A stretch of DNA of 64,000 bases from Lachnospiraceae bacterium (GTDB lineage: Bacteria; Bacillota; Clostridia; Lachnospirales; Lachnospiraceae): positions 1 through 64,000 of the forward strand of contig JAFUYB010000050.1 in assembly GCA_017470735.1 (NCBI GenBank). Direction: 5' to 3'. A program made the position numbers and the translations under genes. Positions 27,195 to 34,864 of this stretch are shown here, piece after piece. The stretch's first letter is position 1. Each line of letters starts with the position of its first letter. The notes beneath the pieces were generated by a model. The model ran no database searches and was not told where the DNA came from. It saw only the letters and a list, made by a program, of their open reading frames with translations.

Positions 27195-27291
27195 TTTTTC
27201 CGGGACGCCGGGAAAGTATTTCCAAGCCGGCGTTGGCTATAATAAGCCAAATACCGCGGGTATTCGTCAAATGATCACAAACGATCATTTG
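27195..27291 (+). promoter_or_regulatory. Cluster of palindromes between fruK and fruA
   Basis: Four dyads occur in a row: TTTCCGG..CCGGGAAA near 27197-27216, TTGGCT..AGCCAA (27233-27250), ATACC-GCG-GGTAT (27251-27263), and a perfect 9-bp arm pair CAAATGATC..GATCATTTG (27268-27291). None has a T run, so they are more likely operators, mRNA stabilisers or processing sites than terminators. Confidence 0.45.
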
Positions 27292-27385
27292 CCTCATTGC
27301 CTGCGCGTGAATAAAGGAACCAGGTCTTCACATGCAACGGCGCATGGGAGGCCTAAAATATCACTTCGTAAAGGAGGGGCAACAC

Positions 27386-29389
27386 ATGAAGGTAAGGGAT
27401 CTGCTGAGTGTTGAGTCGATTGATCTGAAAGGCTCGGCAACCGGCAAGCAGGATGCCATCAACAAGATGGTCGCTCTGATGGAAAAGAGGGGTAACATTT
27501 CGGATCTTGAAACCTACCGCAAAGCGGTAGAAGCAAGGGAAGAGGAATCCACGACGGCAGTCGGCGGCGGTATCGCGATTCCGCACGCAAAGAGTGATGC
27601 GGTAAGCAAACCGGGACTGGCCGCGATGGTTCTAAAGAACGGCGTGGATTATGATTCCCCGGACGGCGATCCGGTCAATCTGATGTTCTTGATCGCGGCT
27701 CCGAACACCAAAGAAAATGTTCATTTGGAGGTATTGAGCCGTCTGTCTACGCTGCTGATGGACGAGACATTTGCAAAGAGCCTGGTCAATGCGGCAAGTC
27801 CGGATCAGTTCCTGTCGTTGATCGACGCGGCTGAGGAGAAGCGCGCGAAAGAGGAGCAGGTAAAGGCGGCAGCGGCACCGGGATCGTATGAGATTCTGGC
27901 GGTTACGGCATGCCCGACCGGTATCGCGCATACTTATATGGCAGCAGAAGCACTGGAGAAGGCAGGCGAAAAAGCCGGCATTCCGGTCAAGGTAGAGACA
28001 CGCGGCAGCGGCGGCGCAAAGAATGTGCTGACAGCGGAAGAGATCAAAAACGCGCGGGCGATCATCGTGGCCGCGGACACCAAGGTGCCGATGGACCGTT
28101 TCAATGGCAAGAAAGTGCTTGAAGTCCATGTGGCAGACGGCATCAACAAGGCAGACGAGCTGCTGACACGCGCGGACAGCGCGCCGACCTTCTCCGGTGG
28201 CGGCGGTTCGGATGACGGCGCGGGCGCGACATCCGGCGGCGGCACGATTTACCAGCATCTGATGAGCGGCGTATCACACATGCTGCCGTTCGTTATCGGC
28301 GGCGGTATCCTCGTAGCGCTTGCGTTCCTCGTGGATACGCTTGCAGGCGTGAGCGTGGATGCGGGTGGTATGTTCGGCAGCGCAACACCGCTTGCGGCAT
28401 TCCTTAAGTCCATCGGCGGCGTGGCGATGGGCATGATGGTTCCGGTGCTTTCCGGATATATCGCATTCTCGATCGCGGACCGTCCTGGTCTTGCAGTCGG
28501 TTTCACCGGCGGTATGATCGCAGCAGCAGGAAATCCTGCCCTGGCTGATTACATTGAGACATGGACAAACCTCGGCACGGACGGCGGCTTCATCCAGAAT
28601 TTCGCGTTCTCGGCAGACGGCGTTAATACGGTTTCCGGTTTCCTTGGCGGCATCGTGATCGGTTTCGTGTCAGGTTATGTAGTCAACTGGCTCAAGAAGG
28701 TGACGGAGGGTCTTCCCGACGCGCTGTCCGGCATCCGTCCGACTTTGATCTACCCTCTGTGCGGTATTTTCATCGTCGGCGTGCTGATGTATTTCATTTT
28801 CAACCCGATCATCGGCATCATCAACACGGCACTTTCAAATGGTCTGAATGGTATTTACAACAGCGGCGCGATCTGGCTTTTGGGCTTGCTGCTCGGCGCG
28901 ATGATGGCAATCGATATGGGCGGCCCGATCAACAAGGCGGCTTATGTGTTCGGTACAGGTATGCTGGCACAGGCGGCAGTGGATCCGTCTTTGGAGCAGG
29001 CGGCATTTATCTCGATGGCGGCAGTCATGGTCGGCGGTATGGTTCCGCCGGTGGGTATTGCCCTTGCATGCCGCATATTCCCGAAGAAGTTCACCGGCGC
29101 GGAAAAGGCTTCGTGGGTATCCAACCTGATCATGGGCGCGTCCTTCATTACCGAGGGTGCGATCCCGTTCGCTGCGGCTGATCCGTCCCATGTCATTCCG
29201 GCGACGATGGCAGGCGCGGGCGTGGCAGGACTGCTTTCCGCACTGTTCGGCTGCACGCTGCGCGCACCGCATGGCGGCATCTTCGTGTTTGCGACGGTAG
29301 GCAATCCGCTGATGTACATCGTGGCATGGCTGGCCGGCTCCGCGGTAACCTGCGCGTTGCTTGGCGTGCTGAAAAAGGATGTAGAGTAA
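27386..29389 (+). CDS. fruA: PTS fructose transporter, fused IIABC components
   Basis: Imports fructose and phosphorylates it at carbon 1. The 667-residue protein has EIIA (about residues 1-145, phospho-His in GGGIAIPHAKSDAV), EIIB (about 165-265, phospho-Cys in VTACPTGIAHTYM), and a C-terminal EIIC with about nine membrane helices (AFSIADRPGLAVGFTGGMIAAAGNP). Order IIA-IIB-IIC is usual in Firmicutes. ATG at 27386 is chosen because AAAGGAGGGG is just upstream; the frame opens 18 codons earlier without such a site. ptsH and ptsI follow. Confidence 0.94.
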   Translation: MKVRDLLSVESIDLKGSATGKQDAINKMVALMEKRGNISDLETYRKAVEAREEESTTAVGGGIAIPHAKSDAVSKPGLAAMVLKNGVDYDSPDGDPVNLMFLIAAPNTKENVHLEVLSRLSTLLMDETFAKSLVNAASPDQFLSLIDAAEEKRAKEEQVKAAAAPGSYEILAVTACPTGIAHTYMAAEALEKAGEKAGIPVKVETRGSGGAKNVLTAEEIKNARAIIVAADTKVPMDRFNGKKVLEVHVADGINKADELLTRADSAPTFSGGGGSDDGAGATSGGGTIYQHLMSGVSHMLPFVIGGGILVALAFLVDTLAGVSVDAGGMFGSATPLAAFLKSIGGVAMGMMVPVLSGYIAFSIADRPGLAVGFTGGMIAAAGNPALADYIETWTNLGTDGGFIQNFAFSADGVNTVSGFLGGIVIGFVSGYVVNWLKKVTEGLPDALSGIRPTLIYPLCGIFIVGVLMYFIFNPIIGIINTALSNGLNGIYNSGAIWLLGLLLGAMMAIDMGGPINKAAYVFGTGMLAQAAVDPSLEQAAFISMAAVMVGGMVPPVGIALACRIFPKKFTGAEKASWVSNLIMGASFITEGAIPFAAADPSHVIPATMAGAGVAGLLSALFGCTLRAPHGGIFVFATVGNPLMYIVAWLAGSAVTCALLGVLKKDVE

Positions 29390-29437
29390 AAAAACACAAA
29401 AAATTTCAAAAACCCCTACCATATTTTGTTAAAAACT

Positions 29438-29445
29438 GCTACAAT
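29438..29445 (+). promoter_or_regulatory. Extended -10 promoter of ptsH
   Basis: TGC followed by TACAAT (29440-29445) gives an extended -10. No good -35 box is present at the usual distance. ptsH starts about 50 bases downstream. Confidence 0.5.
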
Positions 29446-29495
29446 AGAGAGCAAGTTTTCAAAACCATAAATGTAAAGGGCAAAGGAGGAAAAAC

Positions 29496-29753
29496 ATGAA
29501 AGAGTTTAATTACACCATTACTGATCCCGAGGGTATCCACGCTCGTCCGGCAGGTCTTTTCGTAAAGCAGGCAGCAGGTTTCCCTTGCGCAGTGACGATC
29601 ATCAAGGACGGCAAGGAAGCAGACGCAAAGCGTATCCTTGGTGTTATGGGGCTTGGTGTTAAGCAGGGACAGGAGATCACGATCCGCACGGATGGCGATC
29701 AGGAAGCAGAGGCTGCAGAGGCACTGGAGAAGTTCTTCAAAGAAAATCTGTAA
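29496..29753 (+). CDS. ptsH: Phosphocarrier protein HPr
   Basis: HPr passes phosphate from enzyme I to the EIIA domains. The 85-residue protein aligns to B. subtilis HPr without gaps over the first 54 residues, with the active His15 in GIHARPAG. At the position of the regulatory Ser46, phosphorylated by HPr kinase in Firmicutes, this protein has Arg (DAKRILGVMGLG), and Ser52 is Gly. It should therefore work in transport but not as a Ser-phosphorylated co-repressor for CcpA. AAAGGAGGAAAAAC precedes the ATG. ptsI lies 96 bases downstream behind an attenuator-like structure. Confidence 0.95.
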   Translation: MKEFNYTITDPEGIHARPAGLFVKQAAGFPCAVTIIKDGKEADAKRILGVMGLGVKQGQEITIRTDGDQEAEAAEALEKFFKENL

Positions 29754-29773
29754 TGAAAGTTCCGTCAATGTAT

Positions 29774-29830
29774 GGGTGCAAAGGCAGGCATAGCTGTCTT
29801 TGCGCCCGTGCATTGGACGGGTATTTTTTT
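29774..29830 (+). promoter_or_regulatory. Attenuator-like alternative hairpins between ptsH and ptsI
   Basis: A strong hairpin (29774-29787 with 29794-29807, 14 pairs including two G-T) shares the bases CCC at 29805-29807 with a smaller hairpin CCCGT (29805-29809) / ACGGG (29817-29821), which is followed by TATTTTTTT. Only one can form at a time, as in antiterminator/terminator switches. Confidence 0.5.
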
Positions 29831-29849
29831 ATCAGAAAAGGGGGAAGAG

Positions 29850-31469
29850 ATGGAGCTACAGGGAAAAAGCGTATTCGGTGGCGTAGCTATCGGACGCATC
29901 TCGATTTACAAGAAAAAAGACAATGTCGTCAAGCGTACCAAGGTTGACGATGTTGACGCCGAGCTGGAGCGCTTCGAAAAGGCCCGCGTCAAGGCGCAGG
30001 AGCAGCTTGCCGGGCTTCACGATAAGGCGATGAAGGAAGTCGGCGAAGCAGAAGCAGCCGTATTTGAAGTACATCAGATGTTCTTAGACGACCTCGACCT
30101 GATCGAGCAGGTTCAGAATATCGTCAAGAATGAAAGCATCAATGCTGAGTACGCAGTGGCGCGTACCGGCGACAATATGTCCGAGATGTTTGCCAATATG
30201 GATGATGAATACATGCGCGGACGCGCGGCAGATGTCCTGGATGTATGCAACCGCGTGGTATCCGTTCTGCAGGGCGCAGGCGACACTGGATTTACCGCGA
30301 CCGAGCCGTCCATTCTTTTGGCAGACGATTTGGCGCCGTCGGAGACGGTACAGCTTGACAAGTCATTGGTACTGTCATTCGTGACACGCCACGGCTCGAC
30401 GAGCTCGCATACGGCGATCCTTGCGCGTACGATGGGGATACCGGCATTGATTTCCGTAGATTATCCGGAAGACGCGGATGGCAAGATGGGTATCGTTGAC
30501 GGCACGGAAGGCAAGATTATCATCGATCCGGATTCCGCGACGATTGAAGTATACAAGAAAAAGCTTGAAAAAGAGCTGGAAAAGAAAAAGATGCTCCAGG
30601 AGCTGAAGGACAAGCCGACAGAGACGATCGACGGACATTCGATCCATCTGTATTCCAATATTGGCGGTGTCGGCGATGTTGCGAGCGTTTTGGAGAACGG
30701 CTCCGAAGGCGTCGGACTGTTCCGCAGTGAGTTCCTGTATTTGGAGAGCAGCGACTTCCCGTCAGAGGAGACGCAGTTTAAGGCATACCGGACAGTGCTG
30801 GAGAATATGGCTGGCAAAAAGGTCATCATCCGTACACTCGATATCGGTGCGGACAAGCAGGTGGATTACCTCAATCTCGGTGATGAGGAGAATCCGGCGC
30901 TCGGCTACCGCGCGATCCGTATCTGCCTGACGCAGCAGGATATTTTCAAGACGCAGCTGCGCGCATTGCTTCGCGCTTCATATTATGGCAATCTTGGCAT
31001 TATGTTCCCGATGATCATTTCGGTGGACGAAGTGCATCAGATCAAGGACATCCTTGCCGAAGTCAAGAAAGAGCTCGACGATGCGGGCGTTCAGTACAAG
31101 GATCCTGAGATCGGTATCATGGTTGAGACGCCGGCAGCGGTTCTGTTGTCCGAAGAGCTTGGCAAGGAAGTAGACTTCTTCTCGATCGGCACGAATGACC
31201 TGACACAGTACACGCTGGCGATCGACAGGCAGAACGCGAAGCTTGAGAATATCAACGATCCGCACCATCCGGCAGTCCTGCGCGCGATCCAGATGACGAT
31301 CGAGAACGGACACAAGGGCGGCGCATGGGTCGGCATCTGCGGTGAGCTCGGCGCGGACACGACGCTGACCGAGACATTCCTCAGAATGGGAGTGGACGAG
31401 CTGTCCGTATCACCGGGCCGTACACTGTCCGTCAGGGATGCCGTCAGAAAGGTTGACCTGAGCAAGTAA
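29850..31469 (+). CDS. ptsI: Phosphoenolpyruvate-protein phosphotransferase (enzyme I)
   Basis: Enzyme I takes phosphate from PEP and passes it to HPr. The start at 29850 follows AAAGGGGGAAGAG; the in-frame ATG further upstream lies inside the attenuator structure. The 539 residues contain the HPr-binding helices, the phospho-His motif TRHGSTSSHTAILART, the Arg/Glu-rich PEP site (EGVGLFRSEFLYL, TLDIGADKQ, NPALGYRAIRI), FSIGTNDLTQYTLAIDRQN, and the active Cys in VGICGELG. This is a full-length, apparently active enzyme. Confidence 0.96.
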   Translation: MELQGKSVFGGVAIGRISIYKKKDNVVKRTKVDDVDAELERFEKARVKAQEQLAGLHDKAMKEVGEAEAAVFEVHQMFLDDLDLIEQVQNIVKNESINAEYAVARTGDNMSEMFANMDDEYMRGRAADVLDVCNRVVSVLQGAGDTGFTATEPSILLADDLAPSETVQLDKSLVLSFVTRHGSTSSHTAILARTMGIPALISVDYPEDADGKMGIVDGTEGKIIIDPDSATIEVYKKKLEKELEKKKMLQELKDKPTETIDGHSIHLYSNIGGVGDVASVLENGSEGVGLFRSEFLYLESSDFPSEETQFKAYRTVLENMAGKKVIIRTLDIGADKQVDYLNLGDEENPALGYRAIRICLTQQDIFKTQLRALLRASYYGNLGIMFPMIISVDEVHQIKDILAEVKKELDDAGVQYKDPEIGIMVETPAAVLLSEELGKEVDFFSIGTNDLTQYTLAIDRQNAKLENINDPHHPAVLRAIQMTIENGHKGGAWVGICGELGADTTLTETFLRMGVDELSVSPGRTLSVRDAVRKVDLSK

Positions 31470-31499
31470 AACATTTACTGAAGTGCAGCAGAATAGGAC

Positions 31500-31530
31500 A
31501 GACCCCGCTGTGGTGGCGGGGTCTTTTCTG
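31500..31530 (+). terminator. Intrinsic terminator of ptsI
   Basis: AGACCCCGC (31500-31508) pairs perfectly with GCGGGGTCT (31516-31524), followed by TTTT. Confidence 0.9.
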
Positions 31531-31545
31531 GTTCGTGGCAGGATT

Positions 31546-31574
31546 CCCCATTTTTTGATTTGTTTTCCCCGAAT
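31546..31574 (+). promoter_or_regulatory. Possible SigI-type autoregulatory promoter
   Basis: CCCC at 31546-31549 is followed by a T-rich stretch, and CCCCGAAT lies at 31567-31574, about 30 bases before the sigI start. SigI promoters known from Bacillus and Clostridium have C-rich -35 and CGAA-type -10 boxes. I recall the spacing only roughly, so this is a tentative match. Confidence 0.35.
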
Positions 31575-31606
31575 ACCATTAACGACAAGAAAAGGGCAGA
31601 GGCAGC

Positions 31607-32323
31607 ATGGATGATCTTTCGGCAAGGGCGATTGCCGCAAAAGATAATGAAGACAGCTTTTACCGGTTTGCGCAGGAAAACCGCCGTTTTATCAAACGGT
31701 GCGCGTACCGTACCTGTCGGCGGTTCATTTCCGAGAGTGATGATGAATGGTCGATATCCCTGATCGCTTTTTATGAGGCGGTTCGTTCTTATGATGGGGA
31801 AAAAGGCGCGTTCAAGAGCTTTGCCGGTATGGTGATCCGCAGGCGGCTAATGGATTATTTTGATGCGGAGTCAAGGCACCGGTCGGAGATTCTGGCGGAT
31901 CCGTACACATTTGACGGGCAGTTGAATGAGGAAGACGCATCGGCGCTCGATATGGAGATCGTTTCAAAGAGCGCGGAGGCGGAAGGTCATGGCAGACCCG
32001 GGACGACGGATTTGGAGGATGAGGTAGAGGTGCTGCGGCAGCGGATCGCGCCATATGGGTTTGATCTGTATGAGATTGGCGGCTGTTCTCCGAAAGCGGT
32101 GAAGACAAAGCGTTCCTGCGCAAAGGTGATCGATGCGATCGCGGGGTCGGACGAATTATATGGCACGATGCGGAGGAAGAAGAATCTGCCTTATGTGAAG
32201 CTGTTGGAGCTGGATGGCGTGAACAAGAAACTGCTGGAGCGTCATCGGAAATATATTATCGTTGCGGCGGAGATCCGCCGGGGAGAATTTCCGCAGTTGG
32301 CAGAATATGTCGTGCGGCTGTGA
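31607..32323 (+). CDS. sigI: RNA polymerase sigma factor SigI
   Basis: SigI sigma factors respond to heat, envelope or polysaccharide signals depending on the species. The 238-residue protein has the typical SigI start of an acidic helix and FIKRCAYRTCRRFISESDDEWSISLIAFYEAVRSYD (sigma region 2), KGAFKSFAGMVIRRRLMDYFD, and a C-terminal SigI-specific domain with CSPKAVKTKRSCAKV and NLPYVKLLELDGVNKKLLERHRKYIIVAAEI. The rsgI gene downstream confirms the identity. The ribosome-binding site (AGAGGCAG) is weak. Confidence 0.9.
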   Translation: MDDLSARAIAAKDNEDSFYRFAQENRRFIKRCAYRTCRRFISESDDEWSISLIAFYEAVRSYDGEKGAFKSFAGMVIRRRLMDYFDAESRHRSEILADPYTFDGQLNEEDASALDMEIVSKSAEAEGHGRPGTTDLEDEVEVLRQRIAPYGFDLYEIGGCSPKAVKTKRSCAKVIDAIAGSDELYGTMRRKKNLPYVKLLELDGVNKKLLERHRKYIIVAAEIRRGEFPQLAEYVVRL

Positions 32324-32394
32324 CAGCTGGGATGGCAGGCGGACGGTTGATGCAAAAAAATCTTTGCTTAAGGATTTGGGATGAGTAGACGACA

Positions 32395-33612
32395 ATGAAA
32401 GCGATTGTACTTGGTGTGAAAAATGGACGGGCAGCACTGCTCTTAGAGGACGGCACGACCACCTACTGCCGTATGGAGTGCAGACCCGGGCAGAGGGTGG
32501 AAGTGCCCGACCAGGATAATGTGGCCGGGTTTGTTCCGCGTACTGTCCGTACAGCTGCCGCTGCAGCGGCGCTTGCTCTTGTCGTATCAGGCGGGACTTT
32601 ATATGCGACAGCGCTGCCGGTATCGTTCGTGACGGAAGATGTCAATCCATCCATGGAATACAGTCTGAACCGTATGGACAGGGTGCTTGGCGTGTCGGCA
32701 TTGAATGATGACGCGAAAACGATCGTGGAGGATCTCGATGTCGAAGGCACAACGATTCAGACGGCGGTTGGGGCTGCCGGAAAACGGATGGAAGAGGCGG
32801 GCACTCTGGATGAGGACGGATATGTCCTGTTCTCTGTGACTTCGGACAGTGACCAACGGGCCCAAAGGCTGGAAAATGAGCTGTCTGACATGATGGGCGG
32901 ACAGGATGAGGATGACTCGAATTTCTCCGTCCTGCGCGTCTCCCGGGAAGAGCACCGGGCAGCGCGGAAACTGGATATGAGTGCCGGACGGTACAAGGAG
33001 ATGCTGAATGCCAAGGGGAAGGCAGCGGCATCAGATGAAAAGATGGTTTCTGAATTTCAGAGTAAGCCCGTGCGGGAAATGCTTGGCGGGTCTTCGGATG
33101 AGACAAAAGAGGATGCAGTACAGTCGGCAAATGAGAGCGGTTTAGAAAAACAGAATACAAAAGAAACAAAAAAGGCCGGTGAAAATGCGGACAATGATTC
33201 ATCTGATGTGAAAAATGTGTCAGAAAAAGAACAGAAGGTAAGCACTCCGAAGCAGACCAGACCGGCACCTTCGCCTGCTGTTCCCCAACAGCAGCATACG
33301 GCAAATCCGCCGATTGGAAATCCGTCTGCGCCGCAGTCAGAGCCGTCCCAGCCACAGCCGGACAATGGGAATGCCGACAGTGCCCCTGCGAATGCAGATG
33401 CACAGCCGGCAGAAACGCCCCAGGAAGTAAAGAAAGAAGAAAAAAATAATAAATCCGATAAAGCCGAACCGAAAAAGGAAACAGGAAATACGGATAAGGC
33501 AGATAAAGAAAAAGAAATAGAGCTGCCCGCTGACGACTTTGACGCAGACGACGGGCCGGGCGGAGGCGGTGAACCGCCAGGCGGCGGAGAAGGTCCGGGA
33601 GGACAGCCTTGA
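32395..33612 (+). CDS. rsgI: Anti-sigma-I factor RsgI
   Basis: A single-pass membrane protein that holds SigI inactive. Residues about 1-52 form the RsgI N-terminal cytosolic domain that binds SigI (MKAIVLGVKNGRAALLLEDGT). One membrane helix spans about 55-80. The external part begins with the conserved PSMEYSLNRMDRVLGVSALNDDA segment of RsgI and ends in about 170 residues of low-complexity Lys/Glu/Ser/Pro-rich sequence with a Gly/Pro tail. Clostridium thermocellum RsgI proteins carry carbohydrate-binding modules there; none is recognised here, so the signal it senses is unknown. Confidence 0.88.
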   Translation: MKAIVLGVKNGRAALLLEDGTTTYCRMECRPGQRVEVPDQDNVAGFVPRTVRTAAAAAALALVVSGGTLYATALPVSFVTEDVNPSMEYSLNRMDRVLGVSALNDDAKTIVEDLDVEGTTIQTAVGAAGKRMEEAGTLDEDGYVLFSVTSDSDQRAQRLENELSDMMGGQDEDDSNFSVLRVSREEHRAARKLDMSAGRYKEMLNAKGKAAASDEKMVSEFQSKPVREMLGGSSDETKEDAVQSANESGLEKQNTKETKKAGENADNDSSDVKNVSEKEQKVSTPKQTRPAPSPAVPQQQHTANPPIGNPSAPQSEPSQPQPDNGNADSAPANADAQPAETPQEVKKEEKNNKSDKAEPKKETGNTDKADKEKEIELPADDFDADDGPGGGGEPPGGGEGPGGQP

Positions 33613-33632
33613 TGGGCAAGCCTAATGAAACT

Positions 33633-33677
33633 AAAAGACCGCGCTCTGAGATGAGATCAGTCAGAGTGCGGTCTTTT
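33633..33677. terminator. Bidirectional terminator between rsgI and the convergent gene
   Basis: A 17-bp stem (33633-33649 with 33661-33677, one G-T pair) is flanked by AAAA and TTTT, so it can terminate in either direction. Confidence 0.92.
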
Positions 33678-33715
33678 GATGTCAGAATAAATATATCCTT
33701 ACGATGAATGACGGA

Positions 33716-34417
33716 TTACGCCTGTGTCTCGGAAGCTGCGGTCGCTGCCTGCGCCTGAGCAGCCGTATCTGTTGTCGCGTCGGTGGATGAATTCTTGGAA
33801 TTCTTCCAATCATCAAACTTTGCGAGAACCGAATCATAGGTACGCTGTGAAATATCCGGCAGATCTTTGCCCCAGGTCTTGGTAGCCTGTTCAAAACCCT
33901 TTTTGAAAGCCTCGAGCATCTGGTCGGCCTTTTCGGGATCATCGCCTGCGAGTGCCTTTGCAAAGTCCAAAATACGGTCAGAAGTCTGGTCAACGCCCCA
34001 GTAACCGTCATCGGCGATATCTGCCTGCGCCTGTGCCTTTGTCGCAGGATCTACCGTGAAATCACCGCCTGCAAGGAATTTCCACATGTCATCAGCAGTA
34101 CCGATCGCCTTGCCCTGGCCTTCCATTGTCTTGCGGACGATATCGAGAAGCTGATTCGCTCTCTGCTCGGTGTCCGCCTTCATCTGCGCAATGATCGCGC
34201 TGCGGTCGTCCTTTTTGGTCGCGGTCACGGAGTCAGCCTTGGTATCAGCCGACTTCTCATAGACAGCTGCTTCGCTCGCTGCGGCACCGGAAGTGGCTGT
34301 CGTGGTCTCGGCGGCTTTGGACTCCTCCGTCTTGGTGTCATTTTTGGCGGATGCAGTGCTGCCTGCTGAATAGGTGCTTGCCACATTCTGGGCGGATAAG
34401 TTGAAATCCACGCTCAT
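33716..34417 (-). CDS. Unknown cytosolic protein, probably motility-associated (DUF5610-like)
   Basis: A 233-residue protein of unknown function. It has no signal peptide or membrane helix. Residues about 10-70 are Ala/Thr/Ser-rich and probably disordered. The conserved part (about 75-215) includes DGYWGVDQTSDRILDFAKALAGDDPEKADQM and GFEQATKTWGKDLPDIS, which resembles the DUF5610 family as I recall it; that name is tentative. The start is set by AGGAGGAAACAAG. A sigma-28-like promoter lies about 110 bases upstream, suggesting the gene belongs to the flagellar regulon. It converges with rsgI. Confidence 0.7.
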   Translation of the reverse strand: MSVDFNLSAQNVASTYSAGSTASAKNDTKTEESKAAETTTATSGAAASEAAVYEKSADTKADSVTATKKDDRSAIIAQMKADTEQRANQLLDIVRKTMEGQGKAIGTADDMWKFLAGGDFTVDPATKAQAQADIADDGYWGVDQTSDRILDFAKALAGDDPEKADQMLEAFKKGFEQATKTWGKDLPDISQRTYDSVLAKFDDWKNSKNSSTDATTDTAAQAQAATAASETQA

Positions 34418-34527
34418 CTTGTTTCCTCCTTTCCTTCCTTGGGAATGAATAAAAGTTCCAAACATCTACGATACGAAAAATCCGTTTTTCGTCCTGCCTG
34501 AAAACAGACAGTCTCCCTCATAGATAA

Positions 34528-34554
34528 TTATCGGATTTAAGTACACTCATCTTA
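34528..34554 (-). promoter_or_regulatory. Sigma-28 (SigD/FliA)-type promoter
   Basis: On the minus strand TAAGATGA (34547-34554) and TCCGATAA (34528-34535) are exactly 11 bases apart. The consensus is TAAAGTTT-N11-GCCGATAA; the -10 matches at seven of eight positions and the -35 begins with TAA. The leader holds hairpins (for example ACGAAAAA with TTTTTCGT). Confidence 0.6.
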
Positions 34555-34656
34555 ACCCCTGCAAGGTAAATTTTCAAGGAAAATCTAATATTTTGTTCTG
34601 ACGAGTATAGGTGATCTTATGTCAAATCCGTAAATTTATTTCCGAACAGTTCCTTA

Positions 34657-34700
34657 TTGCGGATTGTATCAAAAAGTGGTAATATGTTTTTTGTATACAA
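34657..34700 (+). promoter_or_regulatory. Promoter of ispE-gntR with GntR-type operator
   Basis: TTGCGG at 34657-34662 and TAATAT at 34680-34685 are spaced by 17 bases. TTGTATACAA at 34691-34700 is a perfect palindrome of the TNGT..ACNA type bound by FadR-subfamily GntR regulators, and it covers the predicted transcription start. The GntR gene encoded two genes on may therefore act here. Confidence 0.5.
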
Positions 34701-34762
34701 GAAAAGGGCTGAGGCAAATAAATATAAATTAGTTATAATAAGTGAAAGTTTTCTGTGGGGAG

Positions 34763-34840
34763 CCTGGTACCATCCCGTGAATGCGAAGAATGAATGGTTG
34801 ACAGTACTGGCATCCGAAGACAGAGTAAGTCAGATATTAC
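34763..34840 (+). repeat. Intergenic element family 2, copy before ispE (damaged)
   Basis: The stretch 34798-34840 matches 61769-61805 closely (TTGACAG, ACTGGCATCCG, ACAGAGTAAGTCAGATA). The left arm GGTAC..CCAT (34766-34773) still partly pairs with ATGG and GTAC on the right, but several arm bases are missing compared with the copy before rpsE. It lies directly before the ribosome-binding site of ispE. Confidence 0.6.
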
Positions 34841-34864
34841 TTGCAGCAATTAGGAAAGAATACT

